Shown here one piece after another: positions 31,992 to 40,696 of a DNA stretch of 64,000 nt. The notes under the pieces are model-generated. The model was not told the DNA's origin. It was given only the letters and a program-made list of their open reading frames with translations, and did no database searches. The position numbers and the translations under genes were made by a program. The number at the start of each line of letters is the position of its first letter. Positions within the stretch are counted from its first letter, which is position 1. Location of the stretch: the NCBI RefSeq assembly GCF_003113495.2, contig NZ_CP084506.1, positions 2,666,001-2,730,000 of the forward strand. The letters run 5' to 3'. Source of the DNA: Edwardsiella tarda ATCC 15947 = NBRC 105688. GTDB lineage: Bacteria > Pseudomonadota > Gammaproteobacteria > Enterobacterales > Enterobacteriaceae.

Positions 31992-32064
31992 TTAACCACT
32001 GGTTATTGACTAATCACAACCACTAGTTAATAATCAGTCACATGGAAAGTTAACTGATAGACAA
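31992..32064 (+). promoter_or_regulatory. OL-like operators and PL-type promoter
   Basis: Three sites of the same 15-bp type as at OR: 31992-32006 (TTAACCACTGGTTAT), 32016-32030 (ACAACCACTAGTTAA) and a weaker 32050-32064. A plus-strand promoter TTGACT (32006-32011) with TAATAA (32028-32033), 16 bp apart, is covered by the first two. It drives the RdgC-to-integrase operon. Spacing of sites (24, 34 bp) mirrors OR (24, 32 bp). Confidence 0.75.
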
Positions 32065-32235
32065 CGTGTTGAGATAGCGCCGAACCGGCGGCACCGTAGG
32101 GAAACCGAGCGCGGATATCCGGACTGATTACCATTGCCTTGTATCAGTTGGCGGCCCCTGCAGCATCAACACCAGGGCGCTTCTCGGGTCGCCGCCCTTT
32201 TTACAGCAGCATGAGTAGTTGGCCTTCGTGGGGCG
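32065..32235 (+). other. PL leader, structured and without a gene
   Basis: GC-richer leader after PL. It has small hairpins such as CTGATTAC/GTATCAG and ends in a terminator at 32173-32203. I see no N-like gene. It could contain nut or put-type antitermination signals, but none matches a known consensus clearly. Confidence 0.45.
32173..32203 (+). terminator. Terminator in PL leader
   Basis: GGGCG pairs with CGCCC (or GGCG with CGCC) around an 13-nt loop, followed by TTTTT. It lies about 140 nt after the PL start, the place of a tL-type early terminator. Confidence 0.55.
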
Positions 32236-32541
32236 TTGGCTGAGTGCTCATCCTGCTGTACTACGGGAAACCAACGGCCAGCTGGCGGTGCCGTCATAAC
32301 ACCGGCAGTGATCGATGTGACTTCCAACACAGGCGATCACCGGGGGACACACGATACGTGGTGGATGCATGCCGCCAATATGAATAAAGAGCATGGCGAT
32401 ATACAGGGAGTACATGTTCCAGCCGACTGTATATCTCGCAAATTGGCAGGACCACAATTTGACTCTGCGGCAACCGAGGTTGGTCGCGCCGGATCAGTAA
32501 CCGGCACACACAGAGAAGGGTTCTGGCTAACCTTAACTTAA
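32236..32541 (+). CDS. Possible small protein in PL leader region
   Basis: 101 codons from a TTG start. Segments such as GDHRGTHDTWWMHAANMNKE and GDIQGVHVPADCISRKL, with GTHRE near the end, have the look of conserved small lambdoid frames upstream of early genes. No good Shine-Dalgarno is visible, and codon use is irregular, so it may be translated weakly or not at all. No function is known. Confidence 0.4.
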   Translation: MAECSSCCTTGNQRPAGGAVITPAVIDVTSNTGDHRGTHDTWWMHAANMNKEHGDIQGVHVPADCISRKLAGPQFDSAATEVGRAGSVTGTHREGFWLTLT

Positions 32542-32611
32542 GTATGAAGTGAGTTATTCAGTCTATCCGGCTAGAACTCTTCTCTGTGTGAACCCCTTAT
32601 ATGCCAATCGT

Positions 32612-32631
32612 GTTGATTACCCGTAATCAAC
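32612..32631. promoter_or_regulatory. Perfect 20-bp palindrome upstream of rdgC
   Basis: GTTGATTAC and GTAATCAAC form a perfect inverted repeat with CC at the centre, about 40 bp before the rdgC start. It could be an operator for a dimeric repressor or a hairpin. Confidence 0.6.
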
Positions 32632-32673
32632 GCCGGGGACACTCGTACCTAAAAAATGTGTGGAGATAAATGC

Positions 32674-33585
32674 GTGAAAACCTTTAACGTGAAAAACGTA
32701 CTGATATACCGCCTCACCAGAGACATTGACTTAGATGCAAAGGCCATCGAGGCCGCTCTTACTCCTATGGCTTTCACCCCATGCGCTAGCCAGGATATGT
32801 CTCGCTCTGGCTGGACAGCGCCGATCGCTACGGCTGACAGCCTAATTCATGCCGCTAATGGCTACCTCCTGATGCGCTACCGCCGTGAACAAAAAATACT
32901 CCCGGCTGAGGTGCTCCAAAAACACTTACGCGAACGCATCGCAAAGCTGGAGCAAGAGCAATGCCGCAAGCTGAAGAAGACCGAGAAAGACGCGCTGCGC
33001 GATGAGGTTCTGCACTCCCTGTTGCCGCGAGCATTTAGCCGGACGCATCAAAGCTGGCTGTGGATCGATACCGCCAAAAAGCTGGTTATGGTCGATGCAG
33101 CCAGCGCTAAAAAGGCAGAAGATATTCTCTCTCTGCTGCGCAAGAGCCTCGGCTCCCTGCCCGTTGTACCGCTCACCATGAAAACCCCTATCGAGCTCAC
33201 CCTAACCCAATGGGTGCGCACCGGTAAGGCTCCCGCAGGATTTACCCTGGGTGATGAGGCAGAGCTAAAAGCCACCCTGGAAGACGGCGGGATCATCCGC
33301 ACTAAACAGCAGGACGTCGATACCGACGAGATCACCGTACACATCGAAGCCGGCAAGATGGTTACCAAGCTGGCTATGGGCTGGAATGACCGCATCCAGT
33401 TCGTTCTGGATGATAACGGCACCATTAAGCGCCTGAAGTTCAGTGATGCCCTGCTCTACCAAAACGACGATATCGATCCAGAAGATGCAGCGCAGCGGTT
33501 TGACGCCGATTTCGTTCTGCTCTCCGGCGAGCTGTCAGTACTGATCGCTAATCTGGTTACCGCATTAGGTGATGAGGCAAAATGA
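32674..33585 (+). CDS. rdgC: RdgC-like recombination protein
   Basis: 303 residues from GTG at 32674 (GGAG 8 nt upstream), the same length as E. coli RdgC. An ATG at 32656 in frame lies before the Shine-Dalgarno and is less likely. Near-identical blocks are [50 protein letters not shown] and [17 protein letters not shown]. RdgC forms a ring on DNA and limits RecA. Here it replaces the Red/Gam genes of lambda. Its stop overlaps the next start (ATGA). Confidence 0.95.
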   Translation: MKTFNVKNVLIYRLTRDIDLDAKAIEAALTPMAFTPCASQDMSRSGWTAPIATADSLIHAANGYLLMRYRREQKILPAEVLQKHLRERIAKLEQEQCRKLKKTEKDALRDEVLHSLLPRAFSRTHQSWLWIDTAKKLVMVDAASAKKAEDILSLLRKSLGSLPVVPLTMKTPIELTLTQWVRTGKAPAGFTLGDEAELKATLEDGGIIRTKQQDVDTDEITVHIEAGKMVTKLAMGWNDRIQFVLDDNGTIKRLKFSDALLYQNDDIDPEDAAQRFDADFVLLSGELSVLIANLVTALGDEAK

Positions 33586-34607
33586 GCAAACAAGTGGAAA
33601 AAATCGTAATGATGGACAGCGATGAAGCAGCCCACATTCAAACTGTAACCGGGTGGGTTGATCGTCATGGGCGCTTTTGGGGTAACGATGAGTACCAGGC
33701 GCGCTGGTGCGGGTCGACTCACAGAAAATGTGAAAATAAACCAGACGTCCACCCTGTACACAGTACACGTGGATACTGCGAAGAATGTCACCGCGAAGCT
33801 CGCCAAGCTAAGTTTTTAGCAATGGAGCGGGTGGCATGGTCTGGTGAACCACTGAATATCTTCGATAGTGATAAATACTTCTTCGATGCAGAGTCGCTGG
33901 CTGATTATTGCGTGGAAAACTCGCTACTACCCAGCGAGCTACAGCTAGTTATCTGTGAACCAAATTATCCGCCAGAGTTCGACATTGAACAGCATTGCGA
34001 AGAGATCATCCCTGAAGGCGGGGATTATTTCTCTCTCCCACAAACAGTTAGAGATGCTGCTGATGCTCTGAATAAGGCCATCAAAGAAAGCGAGCCAGTA
34101 TCTTGGTCCGGCAGCGAGCGTTCCGCGATTGTATCTGATGATATTCTCACCGATGAGCAGGGCGGAGCGTGCAGCATGAGCCAGGTAGACAAACAGGCGC
34201 TACGTGAAGCGGCGTTAAACGCAAAAACAGCCGGCGAGGCTCAGGTTATGCCGTTCGATCAGCGGATCGATGCACTGAATGCGTTCACGAAGCTCCTTAC
34301 CCCAGTTACGGCTATCGCGCTGCTGGATGAAAACGAGGCGCTGGTGCGCGCCAACTCGGCCCAGGACGATCACATCAACCAACAGCAAGACCGTATCGAC
34401 CGACTTGAGAGAGGCGGCCATGAGGCCGCCAAGCAAATCAGTTCATGGCGCCTGATTGCCAAACAGAATATGGAGGAGCTAGCCAAGCTAAAGGAATTAC
34501 TCCAGGCAGAGGAATTATTACCGGAAATAGAATGTGACATCTGTGGGTTTAAAAGCACAGATCCGGACGGGGCGCATCATTGCTGCGAGGATAACAGCAA
34601 TGATTGA
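33582..34607 (+). CDS. Hypothetical early protein with Cys/His clusters
   Basis: 341 residues. The N-terminal part holds a cluster ([14 protein letters not shown], then [12 protein letters not shown]) that may bind zinc; the C-terminus has a second one ([20 protein letters not shown]). The middle has [20 protein letters not shown] and a coiled stretch ([20 protein letters not shown]) as in ead/Ea22-type phage proteins. It looks like a mosaic of lambdoid accessory pieces. Function unknown. Confidence 0.72.
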   Translation: MSKQVEKIVMMDSDEAAHIQTVTGWVDRHGRFWGNDEYQARWCGSTHRKCENKPDVHPVHSTRGYCEECHREARQAKFLAMERVAWSGEPLNIFDSDKYFFDAESLADYCVENSLLPSELQLVICEPNYPPEFDIEQHCEEIIPEGGDYFSLPQTVRDAADALNKAIKESEPVSWSGSERSAIVSDDILTDEQGGACSMSQVDKQALREAALNAKTAGEAQVMPFDQRIDALNAFTKLLTPVTAIALLDENEALVRANSAQDDHINQQQDRIDRLERGGHEAAKQISSWRLIAKQNMEELAKLKELLQAEELLPEIECDICGFKSTDPDGAHHCCEDNSND

Positions 34608-34983
34608 TAAATATCGTTTGGATAATTTGCGCCTTGAGTCAGGTGAAAAAGGTGAACTAGCTAGATGGGTTATCCAGCTACAGATAGACCTGGATAACGA
34701 ACGTCGAAATGTTGTTGCGTTGGAAGCCGCAGAGAAGCGCATTGCAGAACTGGAGGCGCGGGAAGTCACTGCTAGTTTTCCTGGTGGATTTAGTGTGGAA
34801 GAAGCACGCAGCCTGCAAGCTGATCTAGTCCGTAGTCATATCAGTAAGGCGCTAAGTGGCGAAAAAATGAATCAGGAAGTAAAGGCAGGCGATTTACGTT
34901 GGATTCATGGCGTCATCGTCAGTGCTGCCTGGTTTGTCAAAGCATCGATAGAGTCCGCTGCTGGCGCAAGTAAGGGGGAGTGA
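34603..34983 (+). CDS. Hypothetical early protein
   Basis: 126 residues, [20 protein letters not shown], largely helical with a coiled-coil stretch (LDNERRNVVALEAAEKRIAE). Its ATG overlaps the end of the previous gene. The last bases (AGTAAGGGGGAGTGA) supply the ribosome site of the next gene. No family recognised beyond general Ea22-like character. Confidence 0.68.
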   Translation: MDKYRLDNLRLESGEKGELARWVIQLQIDLDNERRNVVALEAAEKRIAELEAREVTASFPGGFSVEEARSLQADLVRSHISKALSGEKMNQEVKAGDLRWIHGVIVSAAWFVKASIESAAGASKGE

Positions 34984-34986
34984 GGC

Positions 34987-35502
34987 ATGAGTTGTTCAAC
35001 AGTGGTTTCAGTATGGCCAGGCGAGAAGTCCGAGAAAATGGAAGAGCTACAGAACGCTTATGGAAGTGCCCCGGTCATCTGGAATGATATGGCTGCGCGC
35101 TATCTCGGTATGGCCAGAAACTCTTACACCTGGGAGATCGATAAACTCTGGCCTTTGCCTAAACGTATGGATATCCCCGAACATAATCGCGCTGTTCTGG
35201 CGATGACGTACGACAACATGATCGTCGTTCGAGAAGACTATTCCCGCGCGGCGCAATGCATTCGCCAGTATCTAATTGATTTCCCCGTGGACGAAAGATA
35301 CGTCAATCACTGGCCTCGAATTGCTGAAATTTTCGAGAGCAATCCTGAATCACCAGCAATTGGTTTGTGGCTCACATCTGTTTGCGAAAACCCATTTGCT
35401 GGGGAATGGAATGAAGATGCTGATGAGTACGATCAGCCAGATTGGTCGAAATACTGGAATGTATTTGAATGGCTGGACGCTGGCACCAGTAAGGGGGAGT
35501 GA
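34987..35502 (+). CDS. Hypothetical early protein
   Basis: 171 residues, with the N-terminal helix pair WNDMAARYLGMARNSYTWEI and DKLWPLPKRMDIPEHNRAVL, and an acidic C-terminus (WNEDADEYDQPDWSKYWNVF). No motif allows a function. It ends in the same AGTAAGGGGGAGTGA junction as the gene before. Confidence 0.68.
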   Translation: MSCSTVVSVWPGEKSEKMEELQNAYGSAPVIWNDMAARYLGMARNSYTWEIDKLWPLPKRMDIPEHNRAVLAMTYDNMIVVREDYSRAAQCIRQYLIDFPVDERYVNHWPRIAEIFESNPESPAIGLWLTSVCENPFAGEWNEDADEYDQPDWSKYWNVFEWLDAGTSKGE

Positions 35503-35503
35503 T

Positions 35504-35794
35504 ATGCCCACAAAGGCCGAACTTCAAGCGCGCGTTGCGGATCTGGAAAAAGATAACGCTGAGCTAAAGAGAATGCTGGCACGCGCAGAGCGCGAACTTA
35601 ATAACCGCCTGTTGGATGACGAGCTACCACCAGAGGAAATTCCCTGCCGAGTTCAGAACCTAATGAAGTGCTATGGGATGCCTTGGGAGGTTTTCTGGTG
35701 CAGTAAGCATCGGCAGTGGATTAATGACTTTGACAGTAGCTTTCCCTATCACATGGAAGGCAATAAATGCCCCGGCTGTCGAGACGAGGAGTAA
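35504..35794 (+). CDS. Small protein with coiled coil and zinc-like end
   Basis: 96 residues. MPTKAELQARVADLEKDNAE followed by LKRMLARAERELNNRLL is a clear leucine-zipper-like coiled coil. The second half has CSKHRQW and CPGCRDEE, cysteine pairs that may bind zinc. AAGGGGGAG lies before the ATG. Function unknown. Confidence 0.7.
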   Translation: MPTKAELQARVADLEKDNAELKRMLARAERELNNRLLDDELPPEEIPCRVQNLMKCYGMPWEVFWCSKHRQWINDFDSSFPYHMEGNKCPGCRDEE

Positions 35795-35797
35795 CCC

Positions 35798-36205
35798 ATG
35801 GCCACTATTACCAAAGAACGCCTACTCAAGATCAAGCGGTGGCGCGAGAAATTTGGCGCTGGAAGTAACGTCATGTTGCCAGCAGAAGAAGCGGAAGAGC
35901 TTGCCCGTATCGCGCTGGCGGCGCTGGAGGCTGAGCCGGTGGCATATTTGAACCGTTTTACCGGTCGTTCGTTTGAGTTAGAGCAGCAGCCAGGAGCAGA
36001 TAAAGATCCGACCGTATACATTCCGCTCTACACCGCCCCTATCGCGCCGGTATTACCGGATGGTTACGTACTGGTTCCGATTGAGCCGACAATGGCGATG
36101 CTGGATGAGTTCGATTCAATTATCGACCACGGTGCAGAAGACTCAAAGGATGCGTGGAGCAGGCTGATTGCATCAGCACCGAAGCAGGAGGCCAACAATG
36201 ACTAA
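35798..36205 (+). CDS. Ea22/ead-like phage protein
   Basis: 135 residues: MATITKERLLKIKRWREKFG, then AEEAEELARIALAALEAEPV, followed by TVYIPLYTAPIAPVLPDGYV. The ARIALAALEAEPVAYL and LYTAP segments are typical of the modular ead/Ea22 and related lambdoid proteins. It overlaps the exonuclease start by 8 nt. Role unknown. Confidence 0.72.
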   Translation: MATITKERLLKIKRWREKFGAGSNVMLPAEEAEELARIALAALEAEPVAYLNRFTGRSFELEQQPGADKDPTVYIPLYTAPIAPVLPDGYVLVPIEPTMAMLDEFDSIIDHGAEDSKDAWSRLIASAPKQEANND

Positions 36206-36803
36206 AGACGTCGTTATCGATACCGAAACCATGGACACCGAACCCAGCGCCCTACTGCTGTCTATCGGCGCCTTTGCTCTCGATGTCAGTGATCTGGATG
36301 CTACCCAGGCCGACATACTGAAAGTCGCTCGCGATGTCGATCTGCAAGACTTCTCCGTACTGGCCTTTTATACCCGGCTCGACGCCACAGATCAGCTGAT
36401 GCTAGGCCGAACCGTCAGCATAAAGATCCAGGCGTGGTGGAAAGACCAGGCCGAGGATGCACACGAAGCCCTAACCGGCGATCGCGTAGCCCTCAGCGAA
36501 GCCCTGATCGGCCTCTCTCGCTGGCTGGATTATCACCCCGGCGCCAGAGTGTTCTTCCGTGGCCCAGACTTCGATGGCGCCATTCTAGAGAACGCCTACC
36601 GTATGTGCGGCCTAGAGTGCCCGTGGCGATATAACGGCAAGCGCGACGTAAGGACATACATCGATACCAAGCTCCCTACGCGCGGCCGCAATGGCTATTT
36701 AGAGGGGCATCAGCCGTGCTTCCATATGATTAAGCACCATGCGCTTCATGACGCAATGAACGACGCAGAGCAGATGGCTATCGCATATCGGGAGGAATGC
36801 TAA
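36198..36803 (+). CDS. 3'-5' exonuclease, DnaQ-like fold
   Basis: 201 residues. VVIDTETMDTEPSALLLSIG gives the D-x-E ExoI motif. FFRGPDFDGAILENAYRMCG gives ExoII with an acidic residue. HHALHDAMNDAEQMAIAY gives ExoIII with H and D. This DEDDh layout is that of RNase T/DnaQ enzymes and the Rv2179c-like phage exonucleases (often called exodeoxyribonuclease VIII-like). It may supply the exonuclease of a recombination pathway with RdgC. Both ends overlap neighbouring genes. Confidence 0.87.
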   Translation: MTKDVVIDTETMDTEPSALLLSIGAFALDVSDLDATQADILKVARDVDLQDFSVLAFYTRLDATDQLMLGRTVSIKIQAWWKDQAEDAHEALTGDRVALSEALIGLSRWLDYHPGARVFFRGPDFDGAILENAYRMCGLECPWRYNGKRDVRTYIDTKLPTRGRNGYLEGHQPCFHMIKHHALHDAMNDAEQMAIAYREEC

Positions 36804-37087
36804 TGGAACCCTTTGCTAAATACTCTGCCACCGATTTGATGATCATGCTTCAGGTTGTAATCATCTGGCTCTGGATGGCCATCAAATCGTGGCAATGGAT
36901 TTCCGACATAGCCTTGCGTAAGGGCTGGCGGTGGTTGAATCGCAAGGACGAGAAGTCACTGGCTTTGGATTCATTTTGCAAGGCTTTCAACCTTGAGGCT
37001 ATTCAGCCGGGGAACTCCATCGCAGTCAAAACCAAAGGTGACATGCTGATTCTCGTCAGCAGGACGAAGGAGACCAGCAATGGCTAA
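36803..37087 (+). CDS. Small membrane protein, hypothetical
   Basis: 94 residues from ATG at 36803 (GGAGG upstream). MEPFAKYSATDLMIMLQVVI with IWLWMAIKSWQWIS forms a hydrophobic helix, then a basic region (RKGWRWLNRKDEKS) and a small beta-like tail (SIAVKTKGDMLILVSRTKE). Its stop overlaps the ParB-like start by 8 nt. Function unknown. Confidence 0.65.
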   Translation: MEPFAKYSATDLMIMLQVVIIWLWMAIKSWQWISDIALRKGWRWLNRKDEKSLALDSFCKAFNLEAIQPGNSIAVKTKGDMLILVSRTKETSNG

Positions 37088-37898
37088 CTCATTCAAGCAA
37101 ATGATTAAAAATGGAACAATCAAGCGCCGTGACAGCGGGATGTTCATCAATATGGATGACATCCACATTAAAGAGGGTTTTAACAGGCGCATTGAGAATG
37201 AGCGCAAGCGCAGGGCAGACGAGAAGCTATTTCAGTTCCTGATGGCAGGAGGAACGGTGCCGCCTCTCGAAGTATACCCGCGTGATGAGGGCGGCGTATG
37301 GGTCGTCGAAGGTCACCGCCGTATGAGCGCTTACCTACGCATCCGTGACGCGGGAAAACCAATCAGCGTGATCGCCATCACCCCATTCATTGGGAACGAC
37401 GTAAAACGGTCAGCACGCATCATTAATAGCAACAATGGCTCTGGCCAGCTCAAGCTGAATCAGTACGAGGAAAGCCTCGTAGTGAAAGATCTGGCCGCCT
37501 TAAATCTGAAGCCTGATGAGATCGCCGTCGAGATCAACAGAAGCCGAACTCACGTCGATAAGCTGCTGATCCTATGCTCAGCAAATCGCGATGTGCAGAC
37601 TCTGGTCGAGTCTGGAGAAGTGGCTATGGACGTAGCCATTGATCGCATCAAAGAACACGGGGAGCGCGCCGGGGATGTGCTGCAAGAGGATGTGCAGCGG
37701 GCAAATGCTCAAGGTAGGAAAAAAGTCACGCGCAGCGTCACCGGTAGCCAATTTAGTGCGACAAAATCGCGCCGGCTGGTTGAGCTGTTAAGCGATGTCG
37801 AGATGGAAGAAGACGGACGCACACTGGTCCTGCGTGATGGGATCGGCGAGGAAGTGATGAAGATTATCAACGAATACATGAAGAAAGCGGAGGTATAG
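37080..37898 (+). CDS. ParB-like nuclease/partition-domain protein
   Basis: 272 residues. The ParB/Srx core about 20-105 has EGFNRRIENERK and VVEGHRRMSAYLRI, i.e. the G-H-R-R box. A helix-turn-helix region follows (NQYEESLVVKDLAALNLKPD, EIAVEINRSRTHVDKLLILC). The C-terminal part is basic. There is no ParA nearby, so plasmid-type partition is unlikely. It may process or regulate DNA in the RdgC/exonuclease operon. Confidence 0.82.
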   Translation: MANSFKQMIKNGTIKRRDSGMFINMDDIHIKEGFNRRIENERKRRADEKLFQFLMAGGTVPPLEVYPRDEGGVWVVEGHRRMSAYLRIRDAGKPISVIAITPFIGNDVKRSARIINSNNGSGQLKLNQYEESLVVKDLAALNLKPDEIAVEINRSRTHVDKLLILCSANRDVQTLVESGEVAMDVAIDRIKEHGERAGDVLQEDVQRANAQGRKKVTRSVTGSQFSATKSRRLVELLSDVEMEEDGRTLVLRDGIGEEVMKIINEYMKKAEV

Positions 37899-37900
37899 CC

Positions 37901-38248
37901 GTGGAGCAGTACTCGTTAACACTTAATGAAGCGTGCGAGTTCCTTGGCATATCTAGGCCCACTGCAACAGCGTGGATCAAATCCGGGAGGCTCATGGCCA
38001 CCCGGAAAAACCCTGGAAAACGTCAATCACAGTATTTAACGACTCGACAGGCCTGTATTGCCGCCCTCAATTCACCGCTGCATACTGTAGCGGTGAGCGC
38101 GGCAGATGACATAGAGGAGAACAAATGTCCATCTTCCGCAGGGGTGAAACCTGGTACGCCAGTTTCACATTGCCAAACGGCAAAAGATTTAAGCAGTCTC
38201 TTGGGACAAAGGACAAAAGGCAGGCCACGGAACTCCATGACAAGCTGA
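37901..38248 (+). CDS. xis: Excisionase-like protein
   Basis: 115 codons from GTG at 37901, preceded by [26 protein letters not shown] followed by [14 protein letters not shown] is the winged-helix of MerR/excisionase DNA-bending factors. The last 40 codons overlap the integrase start, as xis and int overlap in lambda. It should direct excision at the attachment sites. Confidence 0.78.
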   Translation: MEQYSLTLNEACEFLGISRPTATAWIKSGRLMATRKNPGKRQSQYLTTRQACIAALNSPLHTVAVSAADDIEENKCPSSAGVKPGTPVSHCQTAKDLSSLLGQRTKGRPRNSMTS

Positions 38249-39273
38249 AAGCTGAAACATGGCGTGTCAGTAAGCTGGGCGAATGCCCGGGGATGACGTT
38301 TGAAGAAGCCTGTGTGCGCTGGCTTGAAGAGAAGGCAAATAAAAAATCACTGGACGATGATAAAAGCCGCATCAGCTTCTGGCTGAAGCATTTTTCAGGG
38401 ATGCAACTTAAAGACATTTCGGAGCGGCATATCTATGCCGCGATCCAAAAAATGACCAATAGGAGGCATGAGGAAAACTGGAGGTTGATGGCTGAGGCCG
38501 CGACGAAGCGAGGGAAGAAGCCACCGGCATACGTACCGAAGCTGGCTTCTACGGCAACAAAGGCGACACATTTGGCGTTTATCAAAGCCCTGCTGAGGAC
38601 GGCGGAGCGTGACTGGAAAATGCTAGATAAGGCCCCGATCGTCAAAGTGCCACAGCCGAAGAACAAGCGCATTCGATGGCTTGAACCACACGAAGCAAAA
38701 CGGCTGATAGATGAATGCCCGGAACCACTAAAATCAGTCGTTGAGTTTGCTCTAGCTACCGGGTTAAGGCGATCAAACATCATCAATCTTGAATGGAAAC
38801 AGATTGATATGCAACGCCGTGTGGCATGGATAAATCCAGAGGATGCTAAGGCAGGCCGAGCAATTGGGGTGGCACTCAACGACACAGCCTGCCGGGTTTT
38901 AAAAAAACAAATTGGAAACCACCAACAGTGGGTATTTGTCTACAGACAGAGTAGCACACGACCTGATGGCACTAAATCACCAGTAGTCAGGAAGATGCGC
39001 TACGATGCCAATACCTCATGGCGGGCCGCACTAAAGCGAGCTGGCATTGAAGACTTCCGGTTTCATGATCTGAGGCACACGTGGGCAAGCTGGCTCGTAC
39101 AGTCTGGTGTTCCACTGTCAGCACTACAGGAAATGGGCGGTTGGGAATCAATCGAAATGGTGAGACGGTATGCACACCTCGCACCAAATCATCTTACCGA
39201 GCACGCGCGGCAAATAGACTCGATTTTTGACGATGCTGTCCCAAATCTGTCTCACAGAAAAGTAGGTAGCTAA
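38125..39273 (+). CDS. int: Tyrosine recombinase integrase
   Basis: 382 residues. Arm-binding N-terminus ([20 protein letters not shown]), core-binding domain to about 165, then catalytic residues Arg215 (ATGLRRSN), Lys242, His314-x2-Arg317 (HDLRHTW), Trp340 and nucleophile Tyr349 (VRRYAHL). A GAGGAG site precedes the ATG. The gene ends 28 bp from the 3' end of thrW, so it integrates there. Confidence 0.95.
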   Translation: MSIFRRGETWYASFTLPNGKRFKQSLGTKDKRQATELHDKLKAETWRVSKLGECPGMTFEEACVRWLEEKANKKSLDDDKSRISFWLKHFSGMQLKDISERHIYAAIQKMTNRRHEENWRLMAEAATKRGKKPPAYVPKLASTATKATHLAFIKALLRTAERDWKMLDKAPIVKVPQPKNKRIRWLEPHEAKRLIDECPEPLKSVVEFALATGLRRSNIINLEWKQIDMQRRVAWINPEDAKAGRAIGVALNDTACRVLKKQIGNHQQWVFVYRQSSTRPDGTKSPVVRKMRYDANTSWRAALKRAGIEDFRFHDLRHTWASWLVQSGVPLSALQEMGGWESIEMVRRYAHLAPNHLTEHARQIDSIFDDAVPNLSHRKVGS

Positions 39274-39301
39274 ATGATGATGTGTAACTTGTTGATTTAG
39301 A

Positions 39302-39345
39302 TGGTGCCGATAATAGGAGTCGAACCTACGACCTTCGCATTACGA
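39302..39345. other. Probable attachment site (right end of prophage)
   Basis: The integrase lies next to the 3' half of thrW, the usual crossover segment for tyrosine recombinases. A direct copy should exist at the left prophage end, outside the window, so the core length is not defined here. Confidence 0.6.
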
Positions 39346-39377
39346 ATGCGCTGCTCTACCAACTGAGCTATATCGGC
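39302..39377 (-). tRNA. thrW: tRNA-Thr (CGU), thrW
   Basis: 76-nt tRNA read on the minus strand, from GCCGATATAGCTCAG at 39377 to an encoded CCA at 39302. The anticodon loop is ATTCGTAAT with anticodon CGT (CGU in RNA), so it reads ACG. T-loop GGTTCGACTCC and acceptor stem pair well. The 3' end faces the prophage, consistent with restoration of the tRNA after integration. Confidence 0.95.
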
Positions 39378-39590
39378 ACTGAGGGAGTTGGGCGTGTTGC
39401 CCGAAGTGCGGGAGATACCATAGTGAAAAACCTAAGGAGCGTCAAGAGCTAGTAAAACGAATGGTCATTTCCTCGACAATACACCGTTCATGCTATGGGG
39501 CGAGATAGCGTCAACACCGTCACATTGCCCCACGCGATTTTGCTCTAGGCTGTCCCTGTTAGTCTCTACAACACGGCGACAAAGGAGCAA

Positions 39591-40625
39591 ATGATGACAC
39601 AGACAGGAACGACGAATCGGCGTCTCGTGTTACGCCAACGGCCCTGTGGCATGCCGACGGAGCAGGACATCCAGTTACAACAGACGGCCATCCCGCAACC
39701 CGCCCAGGGGCAGCTGTTGCTACGTACCCTCTACCTTTCTATCGACCCGTATATCCGAGGACGGATGAATGATGGCCCCTCCTATACTCCCGCCATGCAG
39801 CTGGGTGACGTGATGGTCGGTAGCACCCTCTCTCGGGTCGAGTGCTCACACCATCCCGACTATGAGGCTGGGGAGTGGGTGCTGGCGCAAAGTGGCTGGC
39901 AAGATTATGCCCTCTCCAATGGCGATGGCTTGCAGAAAGTCCCCGCAGGGATGGCACACCCCACCTGGCTACTCGGCGTGCTGGGGATGCCGGGATTCAC
40001 CGGCTATATGGGGCTGACCGCCATCGGTGATCCACAGCCTGGTGAGACGGTGGTGGTCTCCGCCGCCAGCGGTGCGGTCGGCTCGGTCGTCGGCCAAGTG
40101 GCGCGTCTACGCGGTGCCCGAGCCATCGGGATCGCGGGGGGCGCGGAGAAGTGTCGCTACGTGTGCGATACCCTCGGCCTGGAGGCCTGCATCGATCACC
40201 GTATGCCCGACTTCCCCGCCCAACTACGGGCGGCCTGCCCGAACGGGATCGACGTCTATTATGAGAACGTCGGCGGGGCGGTCTTCGATGCGGTGCTACC
40301 GTTACTCAACACCCGGGCACGCGTGCCGCTCTGTGGCCTGATCAGCCAATACAATAGCGTGGCGAACGATAGCCTCGACGATCGCCTCCCGCTGCTGATG
40401 AGCACCATCTTGAGAAAACGGCTGTTGATCCGGGGTTTTATCATTGGCCAAGATTTCGGCCAGCATTATGCGGCCTTCTATCAACAGATGAGCCAGTGGT
40501 TGGCTCAAGGCCAGATCCACTATCGGGAGGATGTCGTCGAGGGGTTAGAGCAGGCCGTTACCGCGTTACAGGCGCTGCTCTCGGGCAAAAACTTCGGCAA
40601 GCTGTTAGTCAAGGTGGCCGATTGA
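39591..40625 (+). CDS. curA: NADP-dependent oxidoreductase, CurA/YncB-like
   Basis: 344-residue zinc-free medium-chain reductase. The cofactor-binding segment is VVSAASGAVGSVVGQVARLR with GIAGGAEKCRYV. Flanking blocks LYLSIDPYIRGRMND, GMPGFTGYMGLTAIG and IDVYYENVGG match the leukotriene B4 12-hydroxydehydrogenase/curcumin reductase family, which reduces conjugated C=C bonds with NADPH. AAGGAG is 4-6 nt upstream; a second ATG directly follows. It lies between thrW and proA. Confidence 0.9.
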   Translation: MMTQTGTTNRRLVLRQRPCGMPTEQDIQLQQTAIPQPAQGQLLLRTLYLSIDPYIRGRMNDGPSYTPAMQLGDVMVGSTLSRVECSHHPDYEAGEWVLAQSGWQDYALSNGDGLQKVPAGMAHPTWLLGVLGMPGFTGYMGLTAIGDPQPGETVVVSAASGAVGSVVGQVARLRGARAIGIAGGAEKCRYVCDTLGLEACIDHRMPDFPAQLRAACPNGIDVYYENVGGAVFDAVLPLLNTRARVPLCGLISQYNSVANDSLDDRLPLLMSTILRKRLLIRGFIIGQDFGQHYAAFYQQMSQWLAQGQIHYREDVVEGLEQAVTALQALLSGKNFGKLLVKVAD

Positions 40626-40657
40626 GTCGAGCCCACCCGCTGACAGACTGAGGTTAA

Positions 40658-40690
40658 TGCAACGGCTCCCCCATATAGGGAGCCGTTGCA
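40658..40690. terminator. Strong hairpin between curA-like gene and proA
   Basis: Perfect 13-bp stem (TGCAACGGCTCCC/GGGAGCCGTTGCA) with a 7-nt loop between two converging genes. There is no long T run on either side, so termination may be partial or need Rho. Confidence 0.6.
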
Positions 40691-40696
40691 ACGCGA

